Positions 7,910 through 18,817 of a stretch of DNA of 23,017 nucleotides are shown here, piece by piece. Below the pieces are notes generated by a model. It saw nothing but the letters and a program-made list of their open reading frames with translations, was not told the DNA's origin and did no database searches. Location of the stretch: assembly GCA_022592445.1 (NCBI GenBank), contig JABYQR010000526.1, positions 1-23,017 on the forward strand, written 5' to 3'. Position numbers and translations under genes: made by a program. The DNA is from Cytidiella melzeri (taxonomy: Eukaryota > Basidiomycota > Agaricomycetes > Polyporales > Irpicaceae). The first letter of the stretch is position 1; each line of letters starts with the position of its first letter.

Positions 7910-10208
7910 TTATGTCCGTCGAGAAGGCTCTCTCGAGATATCTCCGGTTTTATGTCCGTCGGGTAGGTTGCGCACCTGGGAGACGAAGATTGAACGTTCA
8001 GCACCCAAAATCGCGAACGACATCGAACTTGAAGGAAAAGTGGGTACTAACCTCAAGCGGTCTCTGCAAAAGGTCGACCAGCTGATCATCAGCCTCATCA
8101 TTAGAGTAAACTGAGCTCGCCGTATCTCCCCTACTCCTCATCAAATCCTGACCGCCATCTTCTGTAGACCCGCCGATTCTTTTTGGACTCCGAGGAGGTA
8201 TCGGAGGGGCCAACAAATTCGGACGCTCCAGAGTGCTGGGTGTCGGCGGCATAGACCCAGTTACGCCAGCGGCGGCCAGCAACGGCTCAAAGCTGCCTGC
8301 GCTCTCCCTAGGGATATGTCCCATCATGGCCGAGTTCGTGCTTCCACTCTGACTGTGTCCTATAGGCGGGCTGCTCGTTCGCGCGGGCGCATACCCATCT
8401 CGGCGAGAAGAACCGCTGGGTGACCCAGGGGGCGCTGTGGCGTACGCCGCGTAAGGATCAAAGTCTTGAGGAGCTCGACCTGTTGCCGCTACCGGTGCCA
8501 TGACTTGTGGCTCATCAGTGTAATGCCCTGAGGTGCTCATGGATTGGAATGCAGAGACATTCGAGCCGCGGCGTTCTGTCATGATTCCCCTATCTTCCTC
8601 ATCATCCCCGTCGAGAGGCGTACGTGTGAAACCAGCTGCCGCGAGGGTGGAAGCAACGGCGGTGTCATAATCCATTCGCTGTGCCCGTCTTCTTCGCTTG
8701 ATAAAGAAGAACAGGAAGAGGACGATAGAGGCCGCGGCGAGACCGACGATGAGGAAGACACCTGCAACGGCACCTTTGTTGCGAAAGAACCTGCACAGCA
8801 TGCGCGGTCGGACAACTGAGACAGCATGAAAAGCCAAGAGACTCACTGTGAGGAGGTGCCCGAACCCCCATTGTTACTAAGCGGTGTCGGATTAGATTCG
8901 ATAATCGTCACTACATTTGTGCCACCAGCGCTATTCGTGCTCGTCACCACCGTCGTTATGAATGACGGTGTGCTGGAGATTGTCTGGCCAGCGCTGTTCG
9001 TCGTCAATAACACCACTGTAGACTGCAGCGTTGTTCTTTTTTGGAGAAGAATGCACTCTTTAGCGCCGCGAGTAGAAATTGTGAGAAGAGACTCACTGAG
9101 GTGTGATTGACGGCAAGAAAGTGCCAGCATCCGCGGTTTGCGATGAGCGAGTGTCGCTACGATCGCCGGTGTTTTCAGGTGAGGACGAAGTTGGGCCATC
9201 GGCGGGAGAAGACGAGGCTCCAGTAGACGGCGGGGACGTCGGAGCGACGGATGTTGGCGGCGGGCTAGACGGAGCGTCTGATGTGGGAGGTGGTGAGGTT
9301 GGTGGTACCGATGTGGGAGGTGGCGAAGTTGATGGTGAGGTTGGGGGAGACGTCGGGGGAGATGTAGGTGGTGAAGTTGGAGGAGAGGTTGGGGGCGAGG
9401 TCGGAGGAGAGGTTGAAGGCGACGTTGGCGGAGAGGTTGGTGGAGATGTTGGTGGAGATGTCGGCGGAGAGGTTGGAGGAGAGGTTGGAGAAGATGTCGG
9501 TGAAGATGGTGAAGAGGACGGAGGGGGCGTCGATTGACCGGCTGAGCCGTTTGAGGGCATGGTAGTAGGGCTGGAAGTCGTGTCAGACGTTGTGTCAGGA
9601 GGAAGTGACTGGACAGCAGAGCGCGAAGTTCCTCTGAGGAAGATCGCCACCACAGTCTGAGAAAGAGAAGAATGATGGACTTCTAAATATAACTCACCCC
9701 GTAGGTGCAGAGGTCGGTGCAGAGGGCTGTGTGGAGGGCAAGGAGTCTGATGTTGGAGCAGGAGACGGCCCGCCAGACGACATGAACGAGGGTGAGCTTG
9801 CAGGCGGTGGTGAAGCTGCCGAAGTCTCAGAAGAGGCAGTAGAACTCTCTAGATCGCTCGAGGGAGCGGTTGGTGAAGCTGAGCTGGCTGGAGTCGAAAG
9901 CACTGTAGAAGAAGGCGTTGGCGTTGGCGAATTCGATGGTGAGGGTGAGGTCAAAGATTGAAAAGGGTCGTCTGCGGTGGTAGACGCAGAGGGAACGGGG
10001 ATTGAGGCCGTTGCTGAAGGATCTGAAATTCAAAAAAGGCGATGAGCACTGAAACTCGTGGAGCTTGGTAAACGGGCAACAGCCAAGCGAATGGTTTGTT
10101 TGAAACGAGGCATATCTCCCTCTATGATACCAGCTGGAGCGACAGGAACGACGTACCTGTGGCCTGGGATGAGTCTTGTCGTGCGAGTCTATCGTACTGG
10201 ATAGCCAT
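7910..10208 (-). CDS. Mucin-like Ser/Thr/Pro-rich single-pass membrane protein, 635 aa
   Basis: Exons on the minus strand: 10157-10208, 9698-10022, 9097-9633, 8847-9035, 8052-8790 and 7910-7975. Introns are 56-134 nt and the joined 1908 nt is in frame. A short N-terminus (MAIQYDRLARQDSS) without a clear signal peptide leads into about 360 residues rich in Ser, Thr and Pro, including a run of SPPT repeats. One membrane helix follows (about residues 376-398, GAVAGVFLIVGLAAAS then a Phe-rich stretch), then the stop-transfer KRRRR and a ~230-residue cytoplasmic tail with APPIPPRSPKR and SSVYSNDEADDQ. The layout fits a glycosylated surface protein, perhaps a wall sensor by analogy to Mid2/Wsc-type proteins, but no sensor domain is visible. 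A candidate 5' UTR intron (10212-10265) would remove an upstream ATG that opens a five-codon ORF. The start and exon 3-4 junctions are the least certain. Confidence 0.75.
9290..9520 (-). repeat. 12-bp minisatellite encoding SPPT repeats
   Basis: On the minus strand the unit reads Thr-Ser-Pro-Pro (or Pro-Ser) about a dozen times in succession within exon 3 of the membrane-protein gene. The plus strand shows the matching ggtgga/ggcgag-type runs. The length is a multiple of three, so copy-number change would lengthen or shorten the extracellular stalk without breaking the frame. Confidence 0.85.
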
Positions 10209-10675
10209 TGTCTAGGTGAGTAACATGCCGTGTCGTGAAGGAAGGATGTAGAAAGAGATACGCACTAGAGGGGGTCGTTGTTCGTTAAAAAGGAGGAGAC
10301 TCCATTTCACGCGTGGTGGCCGAACGCTGGGGACAAGGATAAATGATTTTGAGTGTATGTAAGTATATGTACCAATTGCAAGGTAAATCATTTATTTTTC
10401 TTACATACATCATGCCCGCGTCATCGTCATCAAAATCTTATCGAAGCCCCATAATGCTGCACCGACGCATCTGCTCATCGTGACACACAGCGAGCTCAGC
10501 AGAGTGTCTGCAAGGTGTCGCGGTGTGTCGTCCGGGTGAGGATCTCGTGCAGTCTGTGAATCCAGCACCCAAACATGGCCGCTGATCGTTCTCAAGCCCA
10601 GCCTCCCCTTTTCCGAGAGCGATAACATATTAGCCAAGATACTGCATACACCAGGCTAGTCGTCCACTACACTCA
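10209..10675. promoter_or_regulatory. Divergent intergenic region between membrane protein and isochorismatase-like gene
   Basis: The two genes point away from each other across this 467-bp gap, so it should hold both promoters. I see no clear TATA box for the plus-strand gene. The part near 10209-10265 may be transcribed leader with an intron for the minus-strand gene. No further gene is supported. Confidence 0.5.
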
Positions 10676-12044
10676 ATGACTTCGACCCCTGTCTACCACA
10701 GCGCCGTCCAGCCAAAGTCCAAGAGGCCACATGTCGACCTCGCGACAGAGTACGGCAACGCCTCCTCCTTCTGGGTTGAGTATCCCTCCGGCCTCCTAGA
10801 TCTCACTAGGACCGCACATCTTCCCAGCTCCCAGCCAGACATCGACCGCGGCGTACACCCACCGCAGCTCAATGCAGAGACGCAATGGGAGCTCTCTGTC
10901 GAATACGACAGAGTATTGCGCCTAAACAAAGCCCATAGCGCCATCGTTATCATCGACATGCAAAAGTACGCAAGGCTGTTCTGTCAGTAACGGCGTGGCA
11001 ACACAACTGTGCTAACCCAACTTCAGCTATTTCCTCCATCCAGATCTCCGTGAACACTCTACCGGCCTTGATTGTGTTCTTCCGCTCATCGACACCGTCA
11101 ACTCTCTGCGCTCTCTGGGAGTCAAGATCATATGGTGGTACGTCCGATCACTCTGCTGCACTCGTCTAAAGCACTCCCAACAAACCCGATGCCAACAGTA
11201 ACTGGGGTCTGACAGACCACGAACTCACCACGATCCCTCCCGCCCTCGTGCGCGGGTTCATGAAGAACGGTCGTGGCGGGTTCGGCTCAGACCTTCCCGA
11301 ACCCTTCGGTCGGCTCCTCATGCGCGACCAGTACAACTCACAGCTGTATGGGCCTCTACAACATCTGTACGAACAGGGAAAAGCCGATGGTACAGATGTC
11401 TGGATACACAAGAACCGGTGGGTACCGTTCGGTTGTTTCCATTCAATGGGATGGAGAGAGTTGAGGTAAAGGTGGTACCAAAACGATTTTCTGATCGTCT
11501 TGACGACGACCGCTACTCGAGGCGAGTGGGTGGATGAATTGTTGTTCCCCCTCCTGTCTAGCTATCATGGACGTCATCGTCCCCATCGCTAATCACTCCA
11601 ACAGGATGAGCGGACTGTGGGGTCCACAGAGCGCGTTGGACCTCTACCTGCAAGAACAAGGCATCTCCACGCTCCTGTTCGCCGGCGTGAACGCGGACCA
11701 GGTGCGAGTGGGACACACCTCATTGGTTCAATCGTTTTCACTGACATATTGCCGGCATGATTCAACTCGTGCGTTTGTTCACAAGTGCGTGTTGGGCACA
11801 CTCGTGGACTCTTATTTCAGAGGATACGATTGTGTGGTGCTGCGGGACTGCGTGGCAACCACGTCGCCGTCTGGAGCGTACGAGAACGTGTTGTACAATA
11901 CCGTTAACGTGCGTTTACTAACCCAGCTTTCTCTTTATGACCATGGCGATTCAACTGTATTACATTCCACAGAGCTACGGCTTCGTGACTGATTCCCAAA
12001 GCGTCGTGCAAGCTGCCGAGGTCGACCTCGAAAGTCAACAATAA
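10676..12044 (+). CDS. Isochorismatase-like cysteine hydrolase, 303 aa
   Basis: Exons: 10676-10965, 11027-11137, 11199-11417, 11605-11701, 11786-11908 and 11973-12044; joined 912 nt in frame. The isochorismatase-like fold is recognised from VIIDMQNYF (aspartate of the first strand, spanning intron 1), KNRMSGLWG (family lysine), LLFAGVNADQ followed by CVLGTLVDS (nucleophilic cysteine), and GYDCVVLRDCVATTS. Asp, Lys and Cys form the usual catalytic triad of this family, which hydrolyses amides such as ureidoacrylate or nicotinamide, or isochorismate. The substrate cannot be read from sequence. A ~90-residue N-terminal extension precedes the domain. The catalytic cysteine is the first codon of exon 5. 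The intron before it (11702-11785, 84 nt) is a multiple of three without a stop, so retention would keep the frame but insert 28 residues. No signal peptide; probably cytosolic. Confidence 0.85.
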
Positions 12045-12347
12045 CGGCAGACAATCTTGGATGTTCAAAGGCTCTACCCAATGTAAACAGTATAAATATC
12101 CAGAGTGCTTATTGACACGGACTTCATGCGCACGTTTGACATATCAGTCGGGGCCAGCATTCGTGCGAATCCGAACACCACCGAGTCACGCACTGGGGTA
12201 AGGGTTGGCATTTCAAAGATATAATGATACATAAGTCGTGTCAACTTCCCAGTCCCTCGATTGGGATACAACATCATAAATGCTACAGCTAATATCGTAA
12301 CATGTACATGCCCCACAGAACTGCGAACAATCCCATTCGGTCTATAT
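12045..12347. other. Convergent intergenic region
   Basis: This lies between the 3' ends of the plus-strand isochorismatase-like gene and the minus-strand membrane-protein gene. No gene is supported. It probably holds both 3' UTRs. Confidence 0.5.
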
Positions 12348-15123
12348 CTAAGCCCTCCACTCTACACTCGTCCTGCGTGCAATCTACAATACGAAGAAGA
12401 ACAAAACACAGCTCGTCAGTCAGGACAGCACAAAGAGAGAGAGAGAGAGAGAACGTACATCTGGATTCACCAACTTTCGCCTCGTATAAAACGTATCCTT
12501 CATCTTCGTATCCACAAGCGGTATCCCCGTCCTCGACATCATCCTGTTGTACTCCTCAAACGGGTTGTTCGAAGGCGAAGGACGGGCAACAACCGCTCTG
12601 GGCATCGCGACCTCGCTCGAAAACGAGCTCACGGACGCCGGCGGCGTGAGCGGTTCGTAGTGGTACTGATCAGGATGGGGAGTGGAAGTAGCGACAGTAC
12701 CGGTTTTCGTGGGTTCGTGTGGTGGCAACTGTGTGGAGGAAATGGTGGTGAGGGGGTGCTCAAAGTGGGCGCTGGACGGGCGGAGAGGGCTACGTGGAGG
12801 GATGGGTGGGGCGGGACGTTTTCGTGGCGGACGGGCGGGCTCGGTGGATTGAGCGAGCATGCCTAGGCCTAAGCCCAACGGGATAGCGGCGCCTTCGTCT
12901 GTCGAAGGTGTGATAGGTGAACCATGTGAGTCCTCTGTCGTGGTGTCACCATCGTCCACGGCAGGGAGAGACGGAGGGTAGATGGAGGGTGTCGAAGGAG
13001 TGAGAGAGGCGTGTTTGATGCGTCGTGGTGTTGGGTGTGCAATGCCATTGCTGGTGGCTTGGTGTACTTCGTCGGAGGTGATAGCAACCCCGATAGCTGA
13101 GCTCGCATTACTCGGTTTCGACAAATGCGTGGGCCTGTGGTCAACCGCATATTCGCTGAAAGGGCCATTGTACGAGGGTGTCCCGTCGTACGTAGGTCGT
13201 CCTACGGATTTGCCGCCAGCGCCGACTCCGGCGAAGCCTGTGCCAACTGCAGCAGCGTGAGTTGTTGCCGGGCCTGGGACTTCCTCGAACTCGTCATCGA
13301 GCAAGTGGCGAACACGAGGAGGCTGCGTGTCTACGCCAAGGCCGCGGCCGATAAGGTTCCTGTCAGAGGTATCCGAGGGTGCGTATCGCATCCGGGTAGG
13401 TGACGGAGACTCGCGTGGATCCTCAAACGGATTGTCCGGCATCGGCAGTGGACGCGAGATGCTCAGACGGATACGTCGGCGCCTACGACGTTTGCACGAG
13501 ATGAAGGTGAAGATGGCAGCAATGGCAGTGACTATGATCCCGACGACAACGAACACGCCAGCAACAGCGCCTCCGTTCGCTAGGAACCTATGAGAGGGAA
13601 AGAATCAGCAAAGTCCGCGGTCGAGGTATAACAGACACACGTACCCATGCTTGGTGGCTTGCGTAGAATCACCGATACCCCAAATGCCAGTTGGGTTCGC
13701 GATGATTTGAGTGACCGACACTAGGACACCATCCGGCTCTGTCGATACTCCCACGCTGGTGATAACCGGGGGAAGAGACGGGGTGAGGTTTCCTTTCGCG
13801 TCTGTCCTGGTCACGAATACAGGTGAGCTAAACGTGCTTGTCGGAGGTTCTGTAATCGTATGCGTAGAGGTCGGTGCTTTGAAGGTCCCGGACGTGACAG
13901 ATTGGGCTGGTGCTGACGATGCTGGCGTGGAAAGCGCAGAAGAAGGCTGAGAGGAAGAGTCAGAAGTCTTCGATACAGAAATTGGTGATGCCACCGCTCC
14001 GCTGCTAGGAGTGGGCGCAGGAATAGGAGGAGAGGACATGGTGAGACTGACCGGCGACACTGTGTTCGAGTGAGGCTGAACAGGAGAAACGGAGTCGGAT
14101 GCCGAACTTGAAGGGGATGGTAACGCAGGAGCAGCTGCAGATCTCGTAGACAAAGGTGCATTCGCGGGGCTAGAAGAGAAACTTGGTCCGTTGGATGCTG
14201 GTGTTGCAGCTGTGCTAGATGAAGTCGGCGCTTTCGCGGTGTCGGATCCCGAGCTTACATCTGAAGGAGCACTGTCGGCTTGCTTGATCAGGGAGGACGA
14301 GACAGCGGTTTCAGATGACTTTGCCGGCATGAAGACGATAGACGGTGAAGAAGACGAGATTGCAGTAGTCCCAACAATCAGACTTGGAATGACAGCGATC
14401 TGTGAGCTGTCGACTGCTGTTGCGACAACCGAAGGTAGCTGCAAGTGAGTTGTGGGAGCCAGACGCGACGACGACGGCTGTTGAGCTGCGAAAATAGTCG
14501 GCACAGCAGTCAAACTGGGAATGACAGCACTTTGTCGACTTTCGACGGCTGATGCGACAAGCGAAGGTAGCTGCAAGTGAGCTGTAGGAGCCAGACGCGA
14601 CGACGACGGCACTTGAGCTGTGGATATAGTCGGGGCAACGGAGAAGACAGAATCCACAGGCGGCAATAGGGAGCTCGACAGTTGGGTCAGATGTGAAGGC
14701 TGGACACTAGCTGCAGCAGAGGGTATTACGGAGGCCACGGATGACACAGGTGGTAACGGAAGGTTGCTTGAGGGGACCTGCTGCGAGGGCTGTATACGGA
14801 TGGCAGAGACACTTGCCACCACCGAGGACAGTGGGCTCACAGGTGTCTCGACAGACGCAGAGATTGCAGGGGCACCAATGGATGGTGATGTTGGTGAGGG
14901 GGCGACCTTGGCAAACGAGGAAACAGCTATAGTAGCGGGTACACTCGAAGGTCCGCTTAAGAGGGACGAAATGGATGTCCCAGTGACCAAGGCGGAGGCG
15001 CTAGTACTAACCGGGACGAGGGATATGGACGCTTGACAAAGTATGAGATTGAAACAGGTGTATTTTTCCGGTTGAAGGTGTATAACACTTACAATTCGAG
15101 AGTGCCACGGAGGCGAAAGTCAT
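12348..15123 (-). CDS. Large mucin-like Ser/Thr/Pro-rich single-pass membrane protein, about 860 aa
   Basis: Exons on the minus strand: 15093-15123, 13645-15031, 12459-13587 and 12348-12383; joined 2583 nt in frame. About 470 extracellular residues are dominated by Ser, Thr, Ala and Pro, with a 44-residue internal duplication, then a small ordered-looking segment (VFVTRTDAKGNLTPSLPP). One membrane helix (about 480-503, GAVAGVFVVVGIIVTAIAAI) is followed by CKRRRRRR and a ~350-residue tail with NPFEDPRE, APPIPPRSPLR and NPFEEY. It shares the FxxNxGAVAGVF junction and the PIPPRSP motif with the protein encoded at 7910-10208. No signal peptide is seen; the start MTFASVALSN is the only frame compatible with the strong GTAAGT donor. 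If the last intron (12384-12458) is retained, the protein instead stops at 12420 after a few different residues. Confidence 0.7.
12434..12452. repeat. (GA)n microsatellite
   Basis: About nine GA dinucleotides lie just inside the predicted terminal intron of the minus-strand membrane-protein gene. On that strand they form a CT-rich tract a few bases after the GTACGT donor. Confidence 0.85.
14391..14654 (-). repeat. 132-bp imperfect tandem duplication (44 codons)
   Basis: Two copies start at 14391 and 14523. Both encode a SSSRLAPTxHLQLPS block followed by V(A/V)A(S/T)AV and AVIPSL in the extracellular part of the large mucin-like protein. The spacing of 132 keeps the frame. Confidence 0.85.
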
Positions 15124-15995
15124 CGTCCGGCGACGCAGGACGATGCTGAGGCTGAAGCAGAGGTCGTTGCAGGAGCCTGGGCTGGCAAAACAGCGGGAGA
15201 GCGAAGGGAATAATGCATTGCTGGGGGTATAAGATAAGTGGGGGTGGTAGAGAGAAGCAGAGAGAGAGACGTGTTCGATCGGGTAAATCTCGAGAGTAGG
15301 AAAACCGACATCCGAGCTTCACACCGTTGTCGACGATTTCCCAGCGGTCAACTGACCGGTCATGTCTGGGTGAACCTCGCGAGTAGGCGTGGCTGATGTT
15401 GTATTGCTGCAATGTCTGCTGATGAGGAAGACTGGGTGAGTGTGGTTACTGCGACATGGGACCGCTCACAGCTTGGGAGGAAGCTTGTTTTGACTATGCT
15501 CATGACCGCGGATGCATGCGCTGCTCACGGCAGATGTCGTGGTATGGAGGTAACCTGCAGAGCTTGTATGCATGAGGGTCGAAACAGACGCGCGCGCTAC
15601 ACACAGCGTATCACATGGGAATCAGAACAACTGCAGTCGACTGCAGTCGATAACCACAGATACCCAAGAATGACACAAATGAATACACTATACAAGGAAA
15701 GCAAAGAGAGCGATTATGTACATGGCTGATGCAAGGCATAGGAATGTGAGTGGTTGTGGAGTTTCGTGAGTACTTCAGAATAAAATAACCACGATGGATC
15801 GTGGAAGAGCCGCAACGTCGGATAATGGGGCTGCCCATGTGAAGAAAGGTGGCGAGTAAAGTAGGAGACCGAAGGGACAGCTGTAAATAGCGCACATAGC
15901 GTATTTGAGCTAATCGGGCCAGTCCCATGCTAAACGGACTCACCTTCATGCGCTTGTGCTGCGCGCAGCGTTACCATCGTCCATCTGGCCTTCCC
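15124..15995. other. Intergenic region, promoter side of mucin-like gene
   Basis: No convincing gene is present in these 870 bp. On the minus strand a TATA-like tract (15228-15235) and CT-rich sequence lie about 100 bases upstream of the mucin-like start. A 16-bp palindrome, ctgcagtcgactgcag, lies at about 15632-15647. The right part is presumably the Rab4 3' UTR. An open plus-strand frame of 105 codons (15412-15729) has no family resemblance and is not called. Confidence 0.5.
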
Positions 15996-17101
15996 TCAGC
16001 AGCATTTCCTCCCACCGGGTAGATGGAGTCTCACAACACCCTTCTTCCCACCACCACTCAGGCTCCCAAAGCTAAGCCGGCTCGAGCTGTTCACCCTTCG
16101 CAGCGCACGGTCACCGTAGACAACACCAGATCCAGACTTTTCCGGATCCAAAGCGCCAGATTCTATCGCAAGTAGTATGGAGCGTGCGCAGAGCAGAAAC
16201 GGCGCCTCTACGTTCTCTCCGGAGAGCGACGACACCTCTATGAAATGCATGTCTGCCAGGAAGGATGTATATTAGCAAGAACATGGCGTGTCCGCAGTAC
16301 TCACCGTTCTCAGCTGCCCACCGACTGGCCTCTGCCCACTCCACTTCTCTCTCGTCCTCGCGGTCCGACTTATTGCCGACCAGTACCGTGACAAGCTCTG
16401 GACTTCCAAGCGCTCTTGCATCTGCAAGCCACCGTGACAGGTTCAAGAACGACTCGCGACTTGGGAGATCTGATGAGACGGGGTATTCAGCGGTAGACAG
16501 GGTGGGGTGAACCGACCTGGTAATGTCGTATACCAGAATTGCGCCGGCTGTTCCACGATAATAGCTGCGGGTCACAGATCTGAAGAGGTTCGTAAGCCAC
16601 GCCAGGATTCAAAAATGTCTGTCTATACACTCACCTAAACCTTTCTTGCCCTGCCGTATCCCATAACTACGCGATCATCAGCACTTCAACCCAACCGCTA
16701 CCGGCGTGAGCCACGCACTTGTAGCTTTATTCGTTTCTCTCCGAGCTTGACAGTCCTACTTGAGAGCTCTACGCCGATCGTATGTTGAGACTGTATCTTG
16801 ACTAGGAGGGAGGGATGAGTGAGGGCGACGGTACAGAAGATGTGGTTGATAACGGACACGAGTTGTGAGTGAAGTGGTGCAAGAGGCAAGACTTTCCCGT
16901 TCCAGCTTCACCTGATTGGACGGGATTGTAAGCATAGTGCGCAATCTTAAGTGACCTCAAGTACTAGTACCGATGATTATGTATTTCATAAGAACGTCTA
17001 GGTGGGGTAAGTAAACTTGGTATGCTGTTGAAGGCGGACATAGCTCACACACCATAAGTCTCTAGTAATTCTGTGGCATCTCCTCCATAATCACCTGTCA
17101 T
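15996..17101 (-). CDS. RAB4: Rab4-type small GTPase, 239 aa
   Basis: Eight exons on the minus strand: 17053-17101, 16971-16997, 16858-16911, 16719-16801, 16635-16666, 16517-16579, 16305-16459 and 15996-16252; joined 720 nt in frame. All GTP-binding motifs are visible: P-loop GEAGTGKS (26-33), switch I HTIGVE (T51), WDTAGQE (73-79), GNKSD (131-135), and a G5 loop reading EVSSLSG where most Rabs have an SA pair. The C-terminal region, with [19 protein letters not shown], is diagnostic of Rab4 rather than Rab2 or Rab14. The protein ends in KCC, a double-cysteine geranylgeranylation signal. Rab4 (Ypt4 in fission yeast) acts in rapid recycling from early endosomes. The second exon is only 27 nt, and intron 3 uses a weak GTCCGT donor, chosen because it restores the THNSF/K reading. 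Confidence 0.9.
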
Positions 17102-17265
17102 GGCGGCGGCAGAATGAGTGGGTGTTGAGTGGGGAGTGTTGCCCTTCCCGGAGCGGGATGTACAGAGCAATCCGCAAACATTCCGTTCTGAGACTTTTCG
17201 CGAAACGCCACAATGTCATTCACGTGATCTATTGCTTTTTTGGGAGTAATCAGACGCTCCTTCCA
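17102..17265. other. Short gap between Rab4 start and DSD-type gene stop
   Basis: Only 164 bp separate the Rab4 start codon from the stop codon of the next minus-strand gene. It must therefore hold that gene's 3' end and the Rab4 promoter. No TATA box is obvious. Confidence 0.5.
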
Positions 17266-18817
17266 CTACCACCCCTTCCATGGTACCCAGACATCCACCA
17301 CCACCACACCGCCACCTTCACCCTCCGAATCAACCACATAGTACCAAGGCTGACTTGCGAGGATCAAACACGCGTGTTGACCCACAATGTGCACAACATC
17401 GCCCACCCGCAACTCCTCCAAACTCTGCTGGCTGGCGACGTCCTGCACCAGCGTTCCGTGCTCTTGCGAAACGCGCCCAAGCCTCCACCCGGTCCCGACG
17501 ACCTCGCCAAACGTCCCACTCGGTCCTGTGTCTTTGCTCATCGCAATCGCCCCTGCGTCACACATCGCCTCGTCCGTCCCATTCACTCCCCGTCCAGGAT
17601 AGTACGAGATAACAGTGGCTAGGACGCGTTGAGCGACCCGCCGCCCGTCTACAAGCCCTGTATGCAGCTGTTGGAGGTCGAGTAGTGGGTAGTTTCCTAC
17701 GGGTGTGTGTGCGTGTATGAATAACTCATTCTCACAACACTGTGGCATCACGTACCCGCGTGTAACTCGAGAGTCCCATTGAGCAAAGACGCGAGCTTTT
17801 CTCGCGTGTCTGCGCTGGCGGCATGTGCGGTGGGTGTAGACCCTACAGCGAGAACAAAACGAGAGCTTCTGGGTGCAACACCCGGAGTCTCTTGAAGTAA
17901 GGAGAGCGCAAGACCCGCTGCAGTATTCACAGCAGCTACTTCAGTAGACAGGAACGACGATGCCTCTGGAAGGGAAGTGGATGCATAGGACTGCCCAGCA
18001 TGTGTGTAAAAGCCGTACACGGATACCGCAGTGGATGTGAAGACGGAAGTCAGCAGCGACTCAAAGTAGGGAGATGTAGGCGCAAGTCCTGCGCGTCTTG
18101 GAGAAGATGTCAGAGGGGCTGCGATGGAGGTTGGACACAGGTGCGTACCTGCCTCCCGAGTCCACCTTGACAAACACAGACCAGAGCTCTGGTGTTTCTC
18201 GCTGACTCTCGTATTGCTCAAGATATTGCACCTGGTCTGGATGATCCACCATTACGCGCACAACCGCGCCGTAAGGAGCTAGCTCGTCCCTCAACTTCGA
18301 GAGGTCATCAATCTTGTTCGGAGGCAACGGCAGTCCGTACAGAATCTGCTAGCGAGGTGAGATGCAGGCGTTCGGAGGCACGCAACGTCGTGGCATACGT
18401 CTTTCACTGTTCCGTCCGCCACAAGCCCAGCTCTCACCACCTCCCACGCTTCCATCATGGTAGAGACCACTATGGCACTCGTCTGGTCTGTGCTGCTTCT
18501 CAACTGCAGTCTCACTCCTTCGGCTGTCTTCACCACACAGCGATCAGTTTACGATAACTAACTAACAGCCAGACCTCACTGCGTACTTTGTGTGTCTTGA
18601 CATGAGCTCTGAAGCTCGCACCCCATTCCTTCGCACTGCTGTGCATCTTTGCGCAGTTCTGCGCGAACACAGACCGGTCGATGACCACAGCAGGCGTTCT
18701 GAGAGAACTGAGAGGTTTGCCACGGAATTCATGCAGCAAGGCCTCCTTTGATGGTACGGCCGTGAGCTGGAGCGGGGTGTAGGTTTGCACGCTTGCCGGG
18801 AGTGCTGATCCTGACAT
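17266..18817 (-). CDS. D-serine dehydratase / D-threonine aldolase-family PLP enzyme, 442 aa
   Basis: Exons on the minus strand: 18587-18817, 18399-18527, 18149-18345, 17756-18096 and 17266-17696; joined 1329 nt in frame. The N-terminal alanine-racemase-like barrel begins with LRTPAVVIDRSVFAQN and carries the PLP lysine in FRAHVKTHK (K74 by family alignment, the TH-K site straddling intron 1). VDSGGRRAGLAP and YGFYTHAGQSY are further family motifs. The C-terminal D-serine dehydratase domain ends with GDVVHIVGQHACL; H407 and C409 match the His-x-Cys zinc ligands of yeast Dsd1. The family converts D-serine to pyruvate and ammonia with PLP and zinc, or cleaves D-3-hydroxy amino acids; sequence alone does not separate these. 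Start 18817 is the ATG giving the usual length; an in-frame upstream ATG at 18985 would add 56 unlikely residues. Confidence 0.88.

Noticed and set aside
9103..9537. Plus-strand open frame of 144 codons, Gly/Glu/Val-rich
   Set aside because: It is the antisense of the SPPT minisatellite. Any strand of a 12-bp stop-free repeat is open, and the minus-strand exon is supported by splice sites and downstream domains.
12074..12316. Minus-strand open frame downstream of the large mucin-like gene
   Set aside because: It is short, with no homology, and lies in the convergent 3' region; the preferred gene model stops at 12348.
13711..15036. Several plus-strand open frames opposite the large mucin-like gene
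   Set aside because: They mirror Ser/Thr/Pro-rich low-complexity coding sequence and lack family features.
15412..15729. Plus-strand open frame of 105 codons between the mucin-like and Rab4 genes
   Set aside because: There is no recognisable motif, no splice support and ordinary composition; it overlaps probable promoter and 3' UTR sequence.
17122..17622. Plus-strand open frames opposite the PLP enzyme
   Set aside because: They are antisense shadows of a conserved minus-strand exon with the His-x-Cys zinc motif.
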